This document shows, piece after piece, positions 6,172-6,499 of a stretch of 6,499 nt of DNA. The notes under the pieces are model-generated. The model made no database searches. It saw nothing but the letters and a program-made list of their open reading frames with translations, and was not told the origin of the DNA. How positions within the stretch are numbered: the first letter of the stretch is position 1; every line of letters starts with the position of its first letter. Origin of the DNA: Candidatus Eiseniibacteriota bacterium (GTDB lineage: Bacteria; Arandabacterota; Arandabacteria; Arandabacterales; Arandabacteraceae); assembly GCA_030622265.1 (NCBI GenBank), contig JAUXGG010000098.1, forward strand, positions 1 through 6,499, read 5' to 3'. The position numbers and the translations under genes were made by a program.

Positions 6172-6499
6172 GGGAAATCAACTTGCATGTCAGGGAGGGT
6201 CACGAAGAGAGGATCGATCTCTACCTGAGCGAGGTGGAGCACATCGCCACCCGCGCCCAGGTCCAGAGGCTCCTGAAGGCGGGGCACATTCTCGTGGACG
6301 GAAGACCGGTAAAGCCCAGCCATCACACCCGCCACGGGGAGCATGTGACCATAACCATACCCGATCCCGAGCCTTCCCGGATGGTTGCCCAGAGCATCCC
6401 CCTGGACATAATCTTTGAGGACAGCTCCCTGCTGGTGGTGAACAAGCCCGCGGGTATGGTCGTCCACCCGGGGAGCGGTGTCAGAGACGGCACGCTCGC
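6168..6499 (+). CDS. rluD: RluD-type 23S rRNA pseudouridine synthase, N-terminal part (3' truncated)
   Basis: Enzymes of the RluA family convert uridines in structured RNA to pseudouridine; RluD acts on helix 69 of 23S rRNA. The window holds the first 110 residues, and the frame is open to the right edge. Residues ~14-65 form an S4 RNA-binding domain (ERIDLYL, then RAQVQRLLKAGHILVDGRPV, and HGEHVTITIP). After a linker the catalytic domain begins with IIFEDSSLLVVNKPAGM, continuing to VVHPG (98-102), the family's first catalytic-domain motif. The catalytic Asp lies beyond the window. The ATG at 6168 overlaps the lspA stop by 4 bases. No good Shine-Dalgarno sequence lies at normal distance, so coupling to lspA translation is likely. 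An rluD-type gene (ylyB in Bacillus) directly after lspA is a widely conserved pair, which supports the call, though the exact target uridines cannot be told from this part. Confidence 0.9.
   Translation, partial: MREINLHVREGHEERIDLYLSEVEHIATRAQVQRLLKAGHILVDGRPVKPSHHTRHGEHVTITIPDPEPSRMVAQSIPLDIIFEDSSLLVVNKPAGMVVHPGSGVRDGTL

Noticed and set aside
6149..6418. An 89-codon plus-strand frame over the lspA end and rluD start
   Set aside because: It is out of frame with the conserved S4 domain and the NKPAGM motif of the pseudouridine synthase, which clearly is the real gene here.

Overview
The window is a compact bacterial housekeeping segment of eight genes, all on the + strand. From left to right they are: the 3' end of yggS (PLP-binding homeostasis protein); divIVA (coiled-coil division/polarity protein); a DUF167/YggU protein; a trimeric-type purine nucleoside phosphorylase (PNP); ileS (isoleucyl-tRNA synthetase, type 2); a DksA/TraR-family C4 zinc-finger protein; lspA (lipoprotein signal peptidase); and the 5' part of an RluD-type 23S rRNA pseudouridine synthase. 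No RNA genes, mobile elements, CRISPR arrays or phage genes are visible.

Organism: the gene order yggS-divIVA-DUF167-ileS-traR/dksA-lspA-rluD is the familiar neighbourhood downstream of the division cluster in Firmicutes, some deep Actinobacteria and Desulfobacterota-like bacteria. The DNA is moderately GC-rich, uses TTG and GTG starts, and prefers AGG for arginine in most genes. I cannot choose a phylum from the window alone. Genes that often sit between yggS and divIVA (sepF, proC, yggT) are absent; only 29 bases separate the two here.

Layout: 1-343 is yggS, whose start lies outside the window, and 373-873 is divIVA. Bases 874-994 are the only real intergenic gap. From 995 to the right edge, the genes DUF167, PNP, ileS, traR/dksA, lspA and rluD overlap by 4, 4, 4, 1 and 4 bases at successive junctions. 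That looks like one translationally coupled operon, and its products serve translation and RNA modification (IleRS, RluD), purine salvage (PNP), transcription control (TraR/DksA) and envelope lipoprotein maturation (LspA).

The most notable point is in IleRS. The class I HIGH signature reads Gly-Val-His-His (residues 61-64) instead of His-X-Gly-His. This is the swapped GXHH signature reported in a subset of type 2 IleRS enzymes and linked to extreme mupirocin resistance. ileS also uses arginine codons differently from its neighbours, which may fit horizontal replacement or simply high expression. I found no evidence for a wholly new multi-gene system.
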